DNA of 64,000 nucleotides from NCBI GenBank assembly GCA_034423575.1, contig DAOUIF010000033.1:1-64000 (forward strand), in the 5' to 3' direction. Below are positions 24,374-32,914 of the stretch, piece after piece (within the stretch, counting starts at the first letter, position 1; each line of letters opens with the position of its first letter). A model generated the notes under the pieces. The model did no database searches. It was not told the DNA's origin and worked only from the letters and a program-made list of their open reading frames with translations. The stretch comes from Bin87 sp034423575. Lineage in GTDB: Bacteria > Chloroflexota > Dehalococcoidia > Lucifugimonadales > UBA3495. The position numbers were made by a program, and so were the translations under genes.

Positions 24374-26785
24374 CTACGTCCGAACTGTTGCTCCCGCTTC
24401 CCGCTCCAGGGCGCGCGTCAGCCCGTTCATCGCTCTGTTTAAGTCCTCGGCGGTCAGCGTCCGGTCTGCGGCTCGGAACCGAATGCGGAAAGCCAGAGAG
24501 CGCGTGCCTGCCGGCAGGCTTTCTCCGGTGTAAACGTCGAACAGCTCGGCCCGTTCCACCAACCGCACCCTTTCGATAAGAGCCTGCACCCTCACTGCCG
24601 GCACGTCTGCCGGCACCACCAGCGCCAGATCACGGTTCGCCGCCGGGAACCGCGACAACGACTGGAATCGTCCGCCATCCGGTCCTGCTTCCAGCAGGTC
24701 GTCCAACCGCACCTCGAAGTAAACCACCGGATCCGATCCCAAATCGAAGGCATCGCGTATGTTCGGATGCAGTTCCCCGATCACCCCAACGTCCGTCGCG
24801 CCTGCAGCAATGCGCGCGCATCGGCCCGGATGGAAGGTCGGATCATCATGCGACTCCAGCTCCGTCGCGATCCCCAGGCGCTCCAGCGCCGCCGTAAGCG
24901 TGCCCGACAGGTCAAAGAAGTCCAGTGGTTCGCTCGCACTGAGCCAGTTGGCGTCGTAGCGCGGACCCGACATCACACCCGCCGCCACCTCACGTTCGAT
25001 GGGCAGGCCCGTGGACTGCGGTTTGAACGCCCGCCCCAGTTCGAACAGGCGGAACCCGCCGTCGTTGTGTCCCCGGTTGTACGCCAAAGTGTTCAGAATG
25101 CTGGCGGCCAGGGTCGGCCGCATGATGTCCTGCTCGGTTGACATCGGGTTCGCCACTCTGAGCACTGCCGACTGCCCGCCCGTTTCCCCGTTTACGTTCA
25201 GCCGTTCCAGATCCTCCAGGCTCACCAGGGGATAGCTGATCGTCTCCTGCATCCCCGCCGCCGACAATGCATCGCGCAAACCATCCTTCAATGCTGTCAT
25301 CGCGTTGGACCGGTGGTAGGGTATCGGCGACGACAGCATGGTGGTAGGCAATTCGTCATACCCGATAATTCGGATCACTTCCTCGATCAGGTCCTCTTCA
25401 ATGGCAATGTCGCTGCGCCAGTACGGTGGGTCCGCCTCCAGGCTGTCCGGTCCCGTGCGCCGCGTGGCGATCCCCAGGCTATCCAGCACCGTCTCGGCGC
25501 GGGCGATGTCCAAGTCCATTCCCAGCACCTGTCGCAAGCGCGCCACCGTCAGCGGGACGGCTGCAACCTCGTCTTCGCTGCCCGGGAACACGTCGATTAT
25601 CCCCGCAGCCGCCTCGCCACCCGCCGTTTCCAGGATCAGTTGTGTGGCCCGTCGCAGCGCGATGGGCGCCAGTTCCGGCCGCAGCCCCTTTTCGAAACGC
25701 AGGCTCGCCTCCGTCCGCAGGTTCAGGTCCGTTGACGTGTGCCGGTTGTTCAAGGGATGGAAGGTCGCCGATTCCAGAAGCATGTTGGCGGTGGCGGGCG
25801 TAATCTCGCTGTTCGCCCCGCCCATGACGCCGCCGACGCCGATTGCCTGCGCCGGGTCTGCGATTAGCAGGTTCTCCGCAGACAGCTTCCGGTTCACACC
25901 GTCCAGGGTGGTGAACTCCTCGCCGTCGCGAGCTCGCCGCACCACCACGTGATGGTCCGTAACCGTGTCCAAGTCGAAGGCGTGCAGTGGCTGATTGAAC
26001 TCCAGCATCACGTAGTTGGTAACGTCCACCACATTGTTTATTGGACGCAACCCCGCGCGGTTCAGTCGTTCCTGCAGCCATTGCGGCGACGGCCCGATGC
26101 TGATCCCCGTGATCACGGACGCTGTGTACCGCGGGCACAGGTCGGGATCCGCGATGGTTACCCGTGCCAGCGTCTCCACCGGAACGCCAGCCTCCGCGTA
26201 TCCGACCTCCGGAATCCGCACTGGCTGTCCGGTGATCGCCCCGATCTCCCGCGCCACCCCCAGGATGGACAGGCAGTCGCCGCGATTGGGGGTCAGTTCC
26301 AGTTCGAGGAACGTGTCCCCCAGTGCTTCATCCAGCGGTGTACCAACCACCGCGTCGTCCGGCAACACGATGATACCTTCGTGCTCGTCGCTGATCTCCA
26401 GCTCCGCTTCCGAGCAGATCATCCCCTCAGAGACGACACCGCGTATCGTCGCCGGCTTGAGCTCTTCGCGCCGTCCGTTGTGCATGTTCATCAGCATGAC
26501 GCCCGGCCGCGCGAAGCAGATCTTTTGGCCAGCCGCCACGTTCGGCGCCCCGCACACCACCTCCACTGGCGGCCCGTCTCCCGGGTCAACCTCGCACAAC
26601 GTGAGGGTGTCGGCGTTCGGATGCTGCCTCGTTGCCCGCACGTACCCGACCACGCAGCCTTCCCAGCCGCCCCGAGTGAACACGTCGCCCACCTCGATGC
26701 CGCCCATGGTGAGCCGGTGCGCCAGCTCATCGGGCTCCAACGTAATCTCAACGTACTGCGAAAGCCAGGAGAAAGGAATTAGCAT
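24374..26785 (-). CDS. pheT: Phenylalanine-tRNA ligase beta subunit
   Basis: 803 residues, full length. It runs from MLIPFSWLSQYVEI through a tRNA-binding EMAP-like domain (CVVGYVRATRQHPNADTL), the B3/B4 editing domain, B5 (LRQVLGMDLDIARAETVL), and a C-terminal FDX-ACB anticodon-binding domain (LSRFPAANRDLALVV). It forms the alpha2beta2 enzyme with PheS, edits mischarged Tyr-tRNA and holds the tRNA. It follows pheS after 33 bases. Confidence 0.98.
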   Translation of the reverse strand: MLIPFSWLSQYVEITLEPDELAHRLTMGGIEVGDVFTRGGWEGCVVGYVRATRQHPNADTLTLCEVDPGDGPPVEVVCGAPNVAAGQKICFARPGVMLMNMHNGRREELKPATIRGVVSEGMICSEAELEISDEHEGIIVLPDDAVVGTPLDEALGDTFLELELTPNRGDCLSILGVAREIGAITGQPVRIPEVGYAEAGVPVETLARVTIADPDLCPRYTASVITGISIGPSPQWLQERLNRAGLRPINNVVDVTNYVMLEFNQPLHAFDLDTVTDHHVVVRRARDGEEFTTLDGVNRKLSAENLLIADPAQAIGVGGVMGGANSEITPATANMLLESATFHPLNNRHTSTDLNLRTEASLRFEKGLRPELAPIALRRATQLILETAGGEAAAGIIDVFPGSEDEVAAVPLTVARLRQVLGMDLDIARAETVLDSLGIATRRTGPDSLEADPPYWRSDIAIEEDLIEEVIRIIGYDELPTTMLSSPIPYHRSNAMTALKDGLRDALSAAGMQETISYPLVSLEDLERLNVNGETGGQSAVLRVANPMSTEQDIMRPTLAASILNTLAYNRGHNDGGFRLFELGRAFKPQSTGLPIEREVAAGVMSGPRYDANWLSASEPLDFFDLSGTLTAALERLGIATELESHDDPTFHPGRCARIAAGATDVGVIGELHPNIRDAFDLGSDPVVYFEVRLDDLLEAGPDGGRFQSLSRFPAANRDLALVVPADVPAVRVQALIERVRLVERAELFDVYTGESLPAGTRSLAFRIRFRAADRTLTAEDLNRAMNGLTRALEREAGATVRT

Positions 26786-26818
26786 CGGACCATTAGCCTG
26801 CGGTTCACCATTGAAGAA

Positions 26819-27868
26819 TCAGAATTGCCGCAAAAACCTCACGTCGTTTCGGTAGAAATGTCGTATGTCGTCTATGCCGTACTTCAGCATTCCGATCCGC
26901 TCCGGACCCATTCCGAAGGCGAACCCGGTGTATCGTTGCGGATCGTACCCGACGCCTTCCAGCACGCGGGGATGAACCATGCCCGCACCCATGATCTCGA
27001 TCCAGTCTTCGTCGCGGTTGATGGGTCGCCGGCCCGTTTCCGGATCGACAAAGTTGGAGATGGACATGTCCACGCCCGGCTCGACGAACGGGAAGTAGTC
27101 GCAGCGGAAACGGATCTGCCGGTCCTCGCCGAACACCCGCCGCGCGAATTCGTAAAGCGTGCCCTTGAGGTCGGCGAAGGTGATCCCCTCCGCTACTGCC
27201 AGACCCTCAATTTGGTAGAAGTGCCATTCGTGGGTGGCATCGGTGGCCTCGTAGCGATAACACTTGCCCGGCACCAACACTCGCACCGGCGGGTCCTGCG
27301 CCTCCATCACCCGCGCCTGCATCGGCGAGGTATGTGTACGCAACAGCATCGGCTGTTGGTCCTCCTCGTTGACATAATCGATCCATAGCGTATTCCACAT
27401 GTCCCGTGCCGGGTGCCCCGCGGGAATGTTGAGCATCTCGAAGTTGTAGTGGTCCAGCTCAACTTCCGGCCCTTCCACCACGCTGAACCCCATGGCCATA
27501 AACGCTGCGCAGATCTCGCGTACGATCTGCGTGGTCGGGTGCAGCCGCCCGGTGACCACCGGCCGACCCGGAAGCGTGACGTCCAACGCGTCCTGTGCGG
27601 CCAGCGCCGCCTGCGCAATTTCCCGTGTGCGCCGCGCCAGCGCCGCTTCCAGCGCGCTCTTCGCCTGGTTGGCCCGCGAACCTACTTCGCGCCTCTGGTC
27701 GGGATCAAGGTCCGACAACGATCGCAGGAGGCCTGTCAGCTTCCCCCGGCGTCCCAGGTAACCCACCCGCCATTGCTCCACCGCGTCGCTCTCGCCGATG
27801 CCGTTGAGCTCGTCGAGCGCGGCGCGGGTCAGTTGGTCGATGGTTTCTATGGAAAGGGCGTCTGGCAT
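26819..27868 (-). CDS. pheS: Phenylalanine-tRNA ligase alpha subunit
   Basis: 349 residues. The N-terminal coiled coil is followed by the class II catalytic core: HPTTQIVREICAAFMAMGF, motif 2 around YRYEATDATHEWHFYQIEG, and motif 3 FAFGMGPERIGML near the end. ATG 27868 (MPDALSIETIDQL) is chosen because the upstream start at 27910 adds 14 residues unlike PheS. It forms an operon with pheT. Confidence 0.98.
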   Translation of the reverse strand: MPDALSIETIDQLTRAALDELNGIGESDAVEQWRVGYLGRRGKLTGLLRSLSDLDPDQRREVGSRANQAKSALEAALARRTREIAQAALAAQDALDVTLPGRPVVTGRLHPTTQIVREICAAFMAMGFSVVEGPEVELDHYNFEMLNIPAGHPARDMWNTLWIDYVNEEDQQPMLLRTHTSPMQARVMEAQDPPVRVLVPGKCYRYEATDATHEWHFYQIEGLAVAEGITFADLKGTLYEFARRVFGEDRQIRFRCDYFPFVEPGVDMSISNFVDPETGRRPINRDEDWIEIMGAGMVHPRVLEGVGYDPQRYTGFAFGMGPERIGMLKYGIDDIRHFYRNDVRFLRQF

Positions 27869-27938
27869 GGGAACGGACACCGGTGCTTTGCGAATACAGC
27901 AGGGCCACAAAAATTATAGGCAGCGCATTCGCGGAGGG

Positions 27939-28835
27939 TCAAGAAACTTCCAATCCCAAACGCGCCGCCAGCCATGCCCCGCGCACTTGCCCGTGGATGT
28001 GCCCTCCGCCCTCAGCGGCGCCATCGTAGACCCTGAAATCGCAATCCGGCAGCGCCGCCGCCAACTCCTCCGCAAACGCCAACGGGCACACGCTCCGGTC
28101 GAACTGTCCCGCGCTCATCAACACCGGACATCGCACGCCCGGCGCGTCATTCATCGGATTCACTGCCGAGAGCAACGCTTCGACAGCGTTTTGACTGCCC
28201 GGATTCGTCCGCAGGTAGTCGCCTAATTCGGCCAGTGGATACCCCAGGCCGTCCTGCAGCGCCGTCGGATGTCCCAGCGCCATTGGCGTGTCCGACGCCA
28301 CCGCGGACACCCGAGGTCTGCGAGAAGCGACAGCCAACGCCAGGCCGGCCCCAAGCCCCGCTCCCGTCAGCGCTAGCGTCCCAGACAACTCCGCGACGCC
28401 CGGCATGCCCAAAACTTCCACCGCCCGCAGGGCGTCCGCGTACGCTCCGAAGAGCGTGTACGTTTCGGCGCTTCCGATGCCGTCGGTCAGCAGGCCCGGA
28501 TAGCTGGCTCGCACCAGGCCGTCGCTGTTTCGTTGCCCCCGGTGCGTGGCATTCATCACCACCGCGCGATGCCGCAGCGGCGTGTAAATGATGTCGTGGA
28601 CGCTGGCGTAATCCGGCATGCGGATCAGCGCCGGAAACGGGCCGCCTTCTTTCGGAGCCGACAGCCAGGCGAACAGTCGGTGCCCGCCCGCGCTGGTGTA
28701 CCGCATCCGAAACACGTCCCACTCCGGCTGCGAGTAGAACGCATCCCGCTCGATCTCAATATCGGGATCGGTTTCGGCAAGCTGGGCCTCGATCCTCTCC
28801 CAGAACGCGTTGGAGCCCTGCTGCGTGGCCGTCAT
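27939..28835 (-). CDS. AXE1-type alpha/beta hydrolase lacking the catalytic serine
   Basis: 298 residues, a paralogue of the gene upstream (same acetyl-xylan-esterase/cephalosporin-deacetylase fold: FPALIRMPDY, ATHRGQRNSDG, SYPGLLTDGI). Where the family has G-x-S-x-G, here the nucleophile elbow reads LTGAGLGAG, so Ser is replaced by Gly. The acid (QFDRSVCP) and His (GGGHIHG) remain. It is probably a pseudoenzyme, binding protein or partner of the active copy. ATG 28835 overlaps the TGA of the upstream esterase by 4 bases; an earlier start at 29039 would run through that gene and is rejected. Confidence 0.85.
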   Translation of the reverse strand: MTATQQGSNAFWERIEAQLAETDPDIEIERDAFYSQPEWDVFRMRYTSAGGHRLFAWLSAPKEGGPFPALIRMPDYASVHDIIYTPLRHRAVVMNATHRGQRNSDGLVRASYPGLLTDGIGSAETYTLFGAYADALRAVEVLGMPGVAELSGTLALTGAGLGAGLALAVASRRPRVSAVASDTPMALGHPTALQDGLGYPLAELGDYLRTNPGSQNAVEALLSAVNPMNDAPGVRCPVLMSAGQFDRSVCPLAFAEELAAALPDCDFRVYDGAAEGGGHIHGQVRGAWLAARLGLEVS

Positions 28836-29779
28836 GCTGTTGCCGCCGGCGCGCCGTTCACGCCAATGCGCTCCTCCAGCCATGCCCGCTCCCGCGCCGG
28901 ATACTCGTGGGCGTTGCCATGCCCCGACTCCGGGAATAGCCACAACTCGCTCTCGCCTCCCAGCATCCGGTACGCCGCGAAGCTCGTTTCCGGCGGGCAC
29001 ACCTCGTCCTCCATTGCAATCCCTACTGCCATCGGACACTTGATCCGGGGCGCAAAGTTCACCGCGTCGAAATAACGCAGCGTGTCCAACATTCGCTCGG
29101 ATTTGTCAGGATTCGCCCGCTGATAGCACGAAAGCTCGTCGTACGGGTAGCTCCGCAGCATCCGCATCGACTCCGGGAAACAGCACAGGAACGGATACCC
29201 GGCGACGCCCGCCTTGATCTCCGGCCGCAGCGCCGACGTGATCAGCGTCAGCCCGCCACCCTGGCTGCTGCCGCAACAGTAGATCTCCTCGGCATCGATC
29301 TCCGAACGGGAAAGCAGGAAATCGACACCGCGCAGGCAGTCGGAAATCACCCCCTTGTAGCTGTACGTGTCGCGATTTTCCAATCCACTGGTGAGGAGGC
29401 CCGGATACCCGGGGTTGAATTCGCCGCTGCTGGGTAGCTTGCCCCGTACCGCAACCGACAATACCGCGACGCCCTTCGCTCCCCAGTCCCGCCGCAGCGC
29501 CGGCTCCGATTTGTAACCCGGCAGGTGCAATATCGCCGGAAACCGCCCGTTCCCCTCAGCAGGCAGCGCATACCACGCGAATATCTCCAAGCCTCCGAGA
29601 CTCCGGTACGTCGCCTGGTAAACCTTCACAGTATCCGTGCTGCGTAACGGATCGGGTTCGCAACTCGCGTCCAGAGGCATCGCGTCGAGTTCGGTCCGAA
29701 CCCCCGCCCAAAAGCTGTCGAAATCATCCGGACACGTGACCTCGGTGACGAAAGAATCCAAGTCTGTTTGCGTAGCCAT
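28832..29779 (-). CDS. Acetyl xylan esterase/cephalosporin deacetylase family hydrolase (AXE1)
   Basis: 315 residues. The nucleophile elbow CGSSQGG, the Asp in MEDEVCPPET and the His in SGHGNAHEY make an intact Ser-Asp-His triad; SVAVRGKLPSSGEFNPGYPGLLTSGL is the AXE1 signature region. It should deacetylate a small acetylated substrate or ester in the cytoplasm, since no signal peptide is seen. Its stop overlaps the start of a Ser-less paralogue, so the two are made together. Confidence 0.88.
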   Translation of the reverse strand: MATQTDLDSFVTEVTCPDDFDSFWAGVRTELDAMPLDASCEPDPLRSTDTVKVYQATYRSLGGLEIFAWYALPAEGNGRFPAILHLPGYKSEPALRRDWGAKGVAVLSVAVRGKLPSSGEFNPGYPGLLTSGLENRDTYSYKGVISDCLRGVDFLLSRSEIDAEEIYCCGSSQGGGLTLITSALRPEIKAGVAGYPFLCCFPESMRMLRSYPYDELSCYQRANPDKSERMLDTLRYFDAVNFAPRIKCPMAVGIAMEDEVCPPETSFAAYRMLGGESELWLFPESGHGNAHEYPARERAWLEERIGVNGAPAATA

Positions 29780-29951
29780 ATCCAGGCTCCTTGCGTTAAC
29801 GTGCTGCTGCCCTATTATAGCGTCGCGTCACGCGTGGATGCCGCGGCTTTTTCCTGGTAACGGGTCTCACTGGGGTCGAGCTCCAGCCTGTCGATGCTGC
29901 GCATGTGGGCAATTAATCTATCGTATCCCCAATCAAGAATCAGATCCCGTC

Positions 29952-29968
29952 GATCCTGTTCATTCATG
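29952..29968 (+). repeat. ATCCTGTTCA-type intergenic repeat copy
   Basis: GATCCTGTTCATTCATG, similar to 35546-35572 and more distantly to 6877-6900. The rest of the 288-base divergent gap (29780-30067) shows only a possible promoter. Confidence 0.4.
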
Positions 29969-29989
29969 CGAACCCGCGCGTCCCAGGCC

Positions 29990-30016
29990 TTGGGCCAGAG
30001 TGCCCGGTGTTATAAT
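29990..30016 (+). promoter_or_regulatory. Possible promoter for the 3-hydroxyisobutyrate dehydrogenase-like gene
   Basis: A perfect TATAAT at 30011-30016 with TTGGGC at 29990-29995 (15-base spacer, slightly short), about 50 bases before ATG 30068. Confidence 0.45.
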
Positions 30017-30067
30017 TCGGCCACTTGCCGCTGTTCGAGCATCGGCGCGTTTCAGGAGCAAATACCT

Positions 30068-30973
30068 ATGAAAGCTGGGTTTATCGGGGTTGGCAACATG
30101 GGCAACCCCATGGCCGCCAACATGATCAAGGCTGGGCATCAACTCACCGTCCACGACCTGCGCCGCGAATCCGCCATCAACCTGTTGGAAATGGGCGCCG
30201 AGTGGTCCGACACGCCGGCCGGTTGCGTCAGTGGCAACGACGCCGTGTTCACCTCTCTGCCCGTGCCACGCGACGTTGAAGCCGTGGTCATGGGCGAGAA
30301 CGGCATCATGACCGCCGCCAATTCCGGCGACGTCTACGTCGACCTGTCCACCAACTCCCCGACGGTCATCCGCCGCATCCACGACGAGTGCGGCGCCCGT
30401 GGCGTGACCGTCCTCGACGCACCCGTCAGCGGCGGGGTGTACGGCGCAGCCGCCGGCACTCTCGCCGTCATGGTCGGCGGCGACGAGGAAACCTACAACT
30501 CGGTCAAGCCCATGCTCGATGCCATCGGGACCCACGTCGTCTATTGCGGCGAGATCGGGAACGGCATGGTCACCAAGATCTGCAACAACCTGCTCTCCAT
30601 GGGCATCGGTGTTCTCATGTCCGAGGCCCTCACCCTCGGCGTCAAGGCCGGCGTCTCCCTGGAAACCCTCGCCGACGTCATCGCCAATAGCAGCGGCGGC
30701 AACCGCCGGCTGGTCGAGAAATTCCCTCGCTACCTCTTCGCGGATAACTTCGAGCCGGGCTTCGCCACTGCCCTGGCCGCCAAGGACGTGCGCCTCGCCA
30801 CCGACCTCGGCCGCGAGTACGGCATCCCCATGGAACTGTCCAACCTCGTCGACCAGCGCCACGTCGAAGCCCTCTTCCGCGGCTGGGGCCCCGAGGACTC
30901 CGACGCCGTCGCCAAGCTCCAGGAGGAAAAGTCCGGCGTCCAACTCCGCTTCGGCAACATGGGCGGCAACTGA
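30068..30973 (+). CDS. 3-hydroxyisobutyrate dehydrogenase family NAD(P)-dependent oxidoreductase
   Basis: 301 residues. GFIGVGNMGNPMA (residues 4-16) is the NAD(P)-binding fingerprint, DAPVSGGVYGAAAGTLAVMVGG the substrate-binding signature, and Lys170 in GNGMVTKICNN the catalytic lysine. Members act on 3-hydroxyisobutyrate, tartronate semialdehyde or related beta-hydroxy acids; the substrate here is undetermined. ATG 30068 has AGGAG about 10 bases upstream and removes a 58-residue upstream extension of non-protein-like sequence. Confidence 0.92.
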   Translation: MKAGFIGVGNMGNPMAANMIKAGHQLTVHDLRRESAINLLEMGAEWSDTPAGCVSGNDAVFTSLPVPRDVEAVVMGENGIMTAANSGDVYVDLSTNSPTVIRRIHDECGARGVTVLDAPVSGGVYGAAAGTLAVMVGGDEETYNSVKPMLDAIGTHVVYCGEIGNGMVTKICNNLLSMGIGVLMSEALTLGVKAGVSLETLADVIANSSGGNRRLVEKFPRYLFADNFEPGFATALAAKDVRLATDLGREYGIPMELSNLVDQRHVEALFRGWGPEDSDAVAKLQEEKSGVQLRFGNMGGN

Positions 30974-30983
30974 TACATAGCCT

Positions 30984-31349
30984 ATGGGTCAGCATGCGGC
31001 GAGGCCCGATTTGTTCCGTTCGGCCCATCCCACCACCGACAAGCCGGCGTACATCACTCGCTACGTGTACGCTGATACCACCCTGTCTACCCACGGAGGG
31101 AATGTCGGCAAGGTCAGCGTAACCAGCGAGGAGCACACCCGCCTCCAGCAGATGGCCGAGTTTCTCGAACGCTGCTGCAACGACCTCCACGCCGAGGGCT
31201 ACGAGGTCATCGCGGTTACGCCCATCATCAGCGGCCGCACCGCCTACACCCACTCTGAAACCACCGAAATTCACCCCGGCCACGGCTACAGCGTCACCGA
31301 CGGCGTTATAGTCACCGGCCGCCTCAAACCCAGCCAGGACGGCAAATGA
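30984..31349 (+). CDS. Hypothetical protein paired with HEPN/PaREP1-like gene
   Basis: 121 residues, no signal or membrane segment. The C-terminal half has a beta-rich look (YEVIAVTPIISGRTAYTH, GYSVTDGVIVTGRL), and the middle forms a helix (HTRLQQMAEFLERCCNDLHAEG). I recognise no family. It begins 11 bases after the dehydrogenase and its stop overlaps the next start (ATGA), so it is made together with the HEPN-like protein and may be its partner. Confidence 0.65.
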   Translation: MGQHAARPDLFRSAHPTTDKPAYITRYVYADTTLSTHGGNVGKVSVTSEEHTRLQQMAEFLERCCNDLHAEGYEVIAVTPIISGRTAYTHSETTEIHPGHGYSVTDGVIVTGRLKPSQDGK

Positions 31350-31759
31350 CCCAATCCTCTCCCATTGAACCCTTCGACGGCCCGGCGGCGGCCATCGCCG
31401 ACTACCGTCAGCAGGCCCGCGGGTTCCTCGTGAAAAGTCGCCAGTGCCTGGCCGGCGACGACCTCCACCAAGCCTCTGAAAAAGGCTGGGGCGCGGCGGC
31501 CTGGATGGCGAAGGCCGTCGCGGAAGCACAGGGTTGGGATTACGAGCGGCACGCCCAGTTTAACACTGTGATGTACCAGGCACAGGACTTGTGCGGTGAC
31601 GTCAGGCTGGACGACCTGCGGGGCAACGCCAACGAATTGCACGGGTATTTTTATACTCGCAAGGTCTTCCTGCGCGCCGACGTTATCAGCCGTGGACTGG
31701 ACCGCATGGCAATCCTCCTCGACATCCTCGAACCACTCACTCAAACCAGCACTACCTAG
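31346..31759 (+). CDS. PaREP1/HEPN-like helical protein
   Basis: 137 residues, all-helical. ARGFLVKSRQCLAGDDLHQASEKGWGAAAWMAKAVAEAQGW closely follows the PaREP1-type pattern (long helix, then ASEKxWGAAA), a family in the HEPN superfamily. Many HEPN proteins are RNases or partners in toxin-antitoxin and defence modules, but the R-x4-6-H RNase motif is not obvious here. The start overlaps the stop of the previous hypothetical gene. A role in RNA handling or regulation is only inference. Confidence 0.7.
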   Translation: MTQSSPIEPFDGPAAAIADYRQQARGFLVKSRQCLAGDDLHQASEKGWGAAAWMAKAVAEAQGWDYERHAQFNTVMYQAQDLCGDVRLDDLRGNANELHGYFYTRKVFLRADVISRGLDRMAILLDILEPLTQTSTT

Positions 31760-31768
31760 GAGTCCCCC

Positions 31769-32797
31769 ATGACCAGCAGCGCAGAACGCCACGTCGAAAC
31801 CGCCGACACCATCGAGGCCATCGAGGAATGCTTTCGCCTCGGCTGGACCGACGGCCTCCCCGTCGTCCCGCCGGCTGACTACAAGGTCCGCGAGATGCTC
31901 TCCGCCGCCGGCCTCACCGGCGAAGAGGAGTTGATCAACCTCGACATGCGCAGCCGCGTCATCACCTCCGAGAACGCCGCCGCCAACGCCGTAATGGCCG
32001 GTTGCGAAGCTAGCTATTTCCCAGTTCTCGTCACCGCCCTGCGCACCCTTGAGGAAGAGCGCAACTTCGTCAACATGGCGGCTTCTTCAACCAGTTCACC
32101 CACAATCCTCATGGTCCTCAACGGCCCGATTCGCGACGAGTTGGGCATCAACAGCCGCGACGGCCTCTTCGGCCCCGGCTTTCGCGCCAATGCCAGCATC
32201 GGCCGTGCCGTCCGCCTCTGCTTCATGAACGGATTCGACGCCTGGCCCGGCCAACTCGACCGCGGCACGCTGGGCACGCCGGCCAAGTTCACCCTCTGCA
32301 TCGCTGAAAACGAGGAGACATCCCCCTGGGAACCCCTCCACGTCAGCCGCGGGTTCGACGCCTCCGACAGCGTCGTCACCGTCGCCGTCGCCTACAACCC
32401 CGTCAGCGTGCCCAACAGCTACGCCCACACCGGCCGCGCTATTCTCCTCTCCATCTGCGACGCTCTCCGCTCCGCCGCCCTCGCCCATCGCTATCCGGCT
32501 CAGTGGGTCATCGTCATCGGACCCGAGCACGCCCTGACCCTTCAGGGCGACGGCTGGACCCGCCGCGACATCCAGGATTTCCTCATCGAAAACAGCGGCC
32601 GCTCCCGCGCCGAACTGGTGCGCCTCGGCTCCAAGCAGGGACCCGAGCGCCCCGGCGATGAAGAACTCATCATGCGCTGCGCCAATGAGCCAGACGACAT
32701 CCTCATCATGCACGGCGGCGGCACCGGCGGTAGGTACAGTGCCATCATCGACACCACCGGCTACCGCATCCGCACCCGCAAAGTCTCCGTCAGCTAG
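31769..32797 (+). CDS. Conserved protein of unknown function next to UGSC selenoprotein
   Basis: 342 residues, cytoplasmic. Features: ECFRLGWTDGLPVVPP near residue 30, NAAANAVMAGCEASYFPVLVTAL, LNGPIRDELGINS, GFRANASIGRAVRLC, a late MHGGGTGG loop. From memory, this type of protein is often found beside or fused to UGSC-type domains; I could not check this. It starts 9 bases after the HEPN-like gene with TAGGAG upstream, and 117 bases separate it from the UGSC gene. A metabolic enzyme or redox partner is plausible; the function is unknown. Confidence 0.75.
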   Translation: MTSSAERHVETADTIEAIEECFRLGWTDGLPVVPPADYKVREMLSAAGLTGEEELINLDMRSRVITSENAAANAVMAGCEASYFPVLVTALRTLEEERNFVNMAASSTSSPTILMVLNGPIRDELGINSRDGLFGPGFRANASIGRAVRLCFMNGFDAWPGQLDRGTLGTPAKFTLCIAENEETSPWEPLHVSRGFDASDSVVTVAVAYNPVSVPNSYAHTGRAILLSICDALRSAALAHRYPAQWVIVIGPEHALTLQGDGWTRRDIQDFLIENSGRSRAELVRLGSKQGPERPGDEELIMRCANEPDDILIMHGGGTGGRYSAIIDTTGYRIRTRKVSVS

Positions 32798-32859
32798 GCC
32801 GCTGCGTTTCACTGAGGCCGCGTTGCTCACGGGGGTTACGCAAACCCACCGTTTGACGG

Positions 32860-32865
32860 TACAAT
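32860..32865 (+). promoter_or_regulatory. Possible -10 element before UGSC gene
   Basis: TACAAT 50 bases before the UGSC start, in a 117-base gap; no good -35 is seen, so this is weak. Confidence 0.25.
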
Positions 32866-32914
32866 CCGTCCATCATCGTCTGGCCATCGCTACTCATATC
32901 GTTGGAGGTAACCC

